Of a DNA stretch of 64,000 bases, positions 62,799 through 64,000 are shown piece by piece. A program made the translations under genes and the position numbers. Under the pieces are notes generated by a model. The model did not search any database. It was not told where the DNA came from and worked only from the letters and a program-made list of their open reading frames with translations. Source of the stretch: Devosia indica (GTDB lineage: Bacteria > Pseudomonadota > Alphaproteobacteria > Rhizobiales > Devosiaceae). The stretch lies in assembly GCF_003056405.1 (NCBI RefSeq), contig NZ_PYVZ01000004.1, positions 186,001-250,000 on the forward strand, given 5' to 3'. Each line of letters starts with the position of its first letter. Within the stretch, counting starts at the first letter, position 1.

Positions 62799-64000
62799 AA
62801 TAAGCGAAATTCCCGAGGCCGAGGGTTCGGTGCCGGATGTCGAGGCGCTTCGCACCAGCCCGGCGCGTTTCGTCAATCGCGAGGTCAGTTGGCTCCAATT
62901 CAACATGCGGGTTCTGGAAGAGGCCGGCAACGAGGCCCATCCGCTGCTCGAGCGGCTGCGTTTCGTCTCGATCTCGGCAAACAATTTGGACGAATTCTAC
63001 ATGGTGCGCGTGGCAGGCCTGAAAGGGCAGATCCGTGCGGGCATGACCAAGCAGAGCGCCGATGGATTGTCCCCGGCCGAGCAGCTTGAAGAGATCGCGA
63101 CGCTTACCCAGCACCTGCAACTCGAACAGCAGGATCATTGGAAAGAGCTGCGTGAAGAACTGTTTGCGCAGAATGTGGTGATCCACGAGGCCGATGATCT
63201 GACCAATGACCAGATCGCCTATCTGCAAAAACTGTTCCGCGAGGAGATTTTCCCGGTCCTCACGCCGATCGCGGTCGACCCGGCGCATCCCTTCCCGTTC
63301 ATCCCCAATCTTGGCCTTGCCCTGGCCTTCGAATTGAGGCGCCCCAATAGCGATCAGCCACTCACTGCCCTGGTCCGCATTCCGAGCAATCTAGACCGGT
63401 TCATCAACCTGCCAAGCGGACTGGTTTCCGAAGGGCGATCTGAAGTTGTGACCATCGACACCTTGGTCAAGCTGTTCTTTCACAAGATGTTTCCGGGCCA
63501 TGAGGTGATTGGCTCCGGCACCTTCCGGGTCATTCGCGACAGCGAAATAGAAATTGATGACGAGGCTGCCGATCTGGTGGTCGAGTTCGAGAGTGCGCTG
63601 CGCCAGCGCCGCCGTGGTCAGGTCATTCGCCTGGAGATCGAGCGTTCAATGCCGCGCGCGCTCAAGCGGCAGATCGGTGAGCAGCTTGGTGTCAAGGAAG
63701 CCGATGTGTTTGAGGTGCATGGCTTTCTGGGTCTGGCCGATGCGCGCAAGATCTGCGACGTGGATCGCCCGGACCTGAAGTTTACGCCTTATCTGGCGCG
63801 CTTTCCGGAGCGTATTCGCGATTACAACGGCGACAATTTTGCTGCCATTCGCGCCAAGGACATCCTGGTGCACCATCCGTTCGAGAGTTTCGATGTGGTC
63901 GCGCAATTCCTGATGCAGGCGGCGCGGGATCCCGACGTCGTTGCGATCAAGCAGACGCTCTACCGCACGTCGTCGGACAGTCCCATCGTCAAGGCCCTGG
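62791..64000 (+). CDS. ppk1: Polyphosphate kinase 1 (5' part, runs off the window)
   Basis: The first 403 codons of PPK1, which polymerises the gamma-phosphate of ATP into polyphosphate. N-terminal domain: R-F-V-N-R-E-V-S-W-L-Q-F-N-M-R-V-L-E-E-A, then S-I-S-A-N-N-L-D-E-F-Y-M-V-R-V-A-G-L-K-G. The visible end, L-Y-R-T-S-S-D-S-P-I-V, precedes the autophosphorylated-His region, which is outside. ATG 62791 overlaps the hdaA stop by 8 bases; coupling of hdaA and ppk is usual in Hyphomicrobiales. No frameshift seen in the visible part. Confidence 0.96.
   Translation, partial: MNEISEIPEAEGSVPDVEALRTSPARFVNREVSWLQFNMRVLEEAGNEAHPLLERLRFVSISANNLDEFYMVRVAGLKGQIRAGMTKQSADGLSPAEQLEEIATLTQHLQLEQQDHWKELREELFAQNVVIHEADDLTNDQIAYLQKLFREEIFPVLTPIAVDPAHPFPFIPNLGLALAFELRRPNSDQPLTALVRIPSNLDRFINLPSGLVSEGRSEVVTIDTLVKLFFHKMFPGHEVIGSGTFRVIRDSEIEIDDEAADLVVEFESALRQRRRGQVIRLEIERSMPRALKRQIGEQLGVKEADVFEVHGFLGLADARKICDVDRPDLKFTPYLARFPERIRDYNGDNFAAIRAKDILVHHPFESFDVVAQFLMQAARDPDVVAIKQTLYRTSSDSPIVKAL

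Noticed and set aside
1..64000. CRISPR arrays, prophage, insertion sequences, defence or biosynthetic clusters
   Set aside because: No spaced direct repeats, transposase, integrase, phage structural genes or multi-gene synthetase modules were seen on either strand.

Overview
The window is about 64 kb of GC-rich (roughly 60-63% by eye) bacterial chromosome. Gene content points to an alphaproteobacterium of the order Hyphomicrobiales (Rhizobiales). The evidence is NDUFA12- and DUF2155-type proteins of the alphaproteobacterial/mitochondrial complex I set, DivK/PleD cell-cycle regulators, an HdaA-PPK pair, DUF3572, a DinB with an N-terminal zinc ribbon, and a catalytically degenerate dihydroorotase beside pyrB. 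A Devosia-like genus is my best guess; this is inference, as no rRNA is present. I see no prophage, insertion sequence, CRISPR array or rRNA. Nearly all of it is ordinary chromosomal core, with short accessory patches.

Layout. 1-4.1 kb: membrane-anchored J-domain protein, MFS exporter with divergent TetR, NDUFA12-like and DUF2155 proteins, GyrI-like protein. 4.1-8.9 kb (minus): dsbA-like, aroQ, accB, accC, aat and an APH(3')-type phosphotransferase. 9.0-10.7 kb: aminotransferase and acetyltransferase. 10.7-17.8 kb: RNase E (minus), then a cell-wall amidase and PBP1A, then tRNA-Leu(CAA). 18-23 kb: AzlCD exporter, MATE pump, a small unknown protein and a D-Ala-D-Ala carboxypeptidase with SPOR domain. 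23-25.8 kb: clpS-clpA. 26-30.9 kb: small membrane proteins, HIT, DUF482, RidA, DinB, DUF3572. 31-33.4 kb: divK-pleD, an intergenic region dense in perfect stems, and rpmG (55 codons). 33.5-38.1 kb: DUF983, RNase R, plsY, dprA. 38.1-42.2 kb: a non-core patch with a type I (gammaproteobacterial-style) MurB, aldo/keto reductase, DUF418 protein and TetR with a perfect 16-bp operator. 42.2-48.2 kb: topA, dipeptidase, pseudo-dihydroorotase and pyrB. 48.3-50.6 kb: DUF4345, NmrA-like and AraC genes. 50.6-58 kb: ruvX, a degenerate metallo-beta-lactamase-fold protein, gatC, gatA and gatB interleaved with three GNAT acetyltransferases, a YjhX-type protein and chorismate mutase. 58-64 kb: EamA transporter, purN-purM, AI-2E-family permease, hdaA and the 5' part of ppk1, which runs off the edge.

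Functional themes are cell-envelope growth (amidase, PBP1A, carboxypeptidase, MurB, PlsY), RNA decay (RNase E, RNase R), regulated proteolysis (ClpSA, Aat N-degron tagging), control of replication and cell cycle (HdaA, DivK, PleD), de novo nucleotide synthesis and the amidotransferase route to Gln/Asn-tRNA. I found no obviously new multi-gene system. The strongest unexplained signal is the structured non-coding stretch at about 32.85-33.17 kb. Weaker leads are the type I MurB patch, the degenerate MBL-fold protein, the chromosomal APH(3') and several orphan small proteins.
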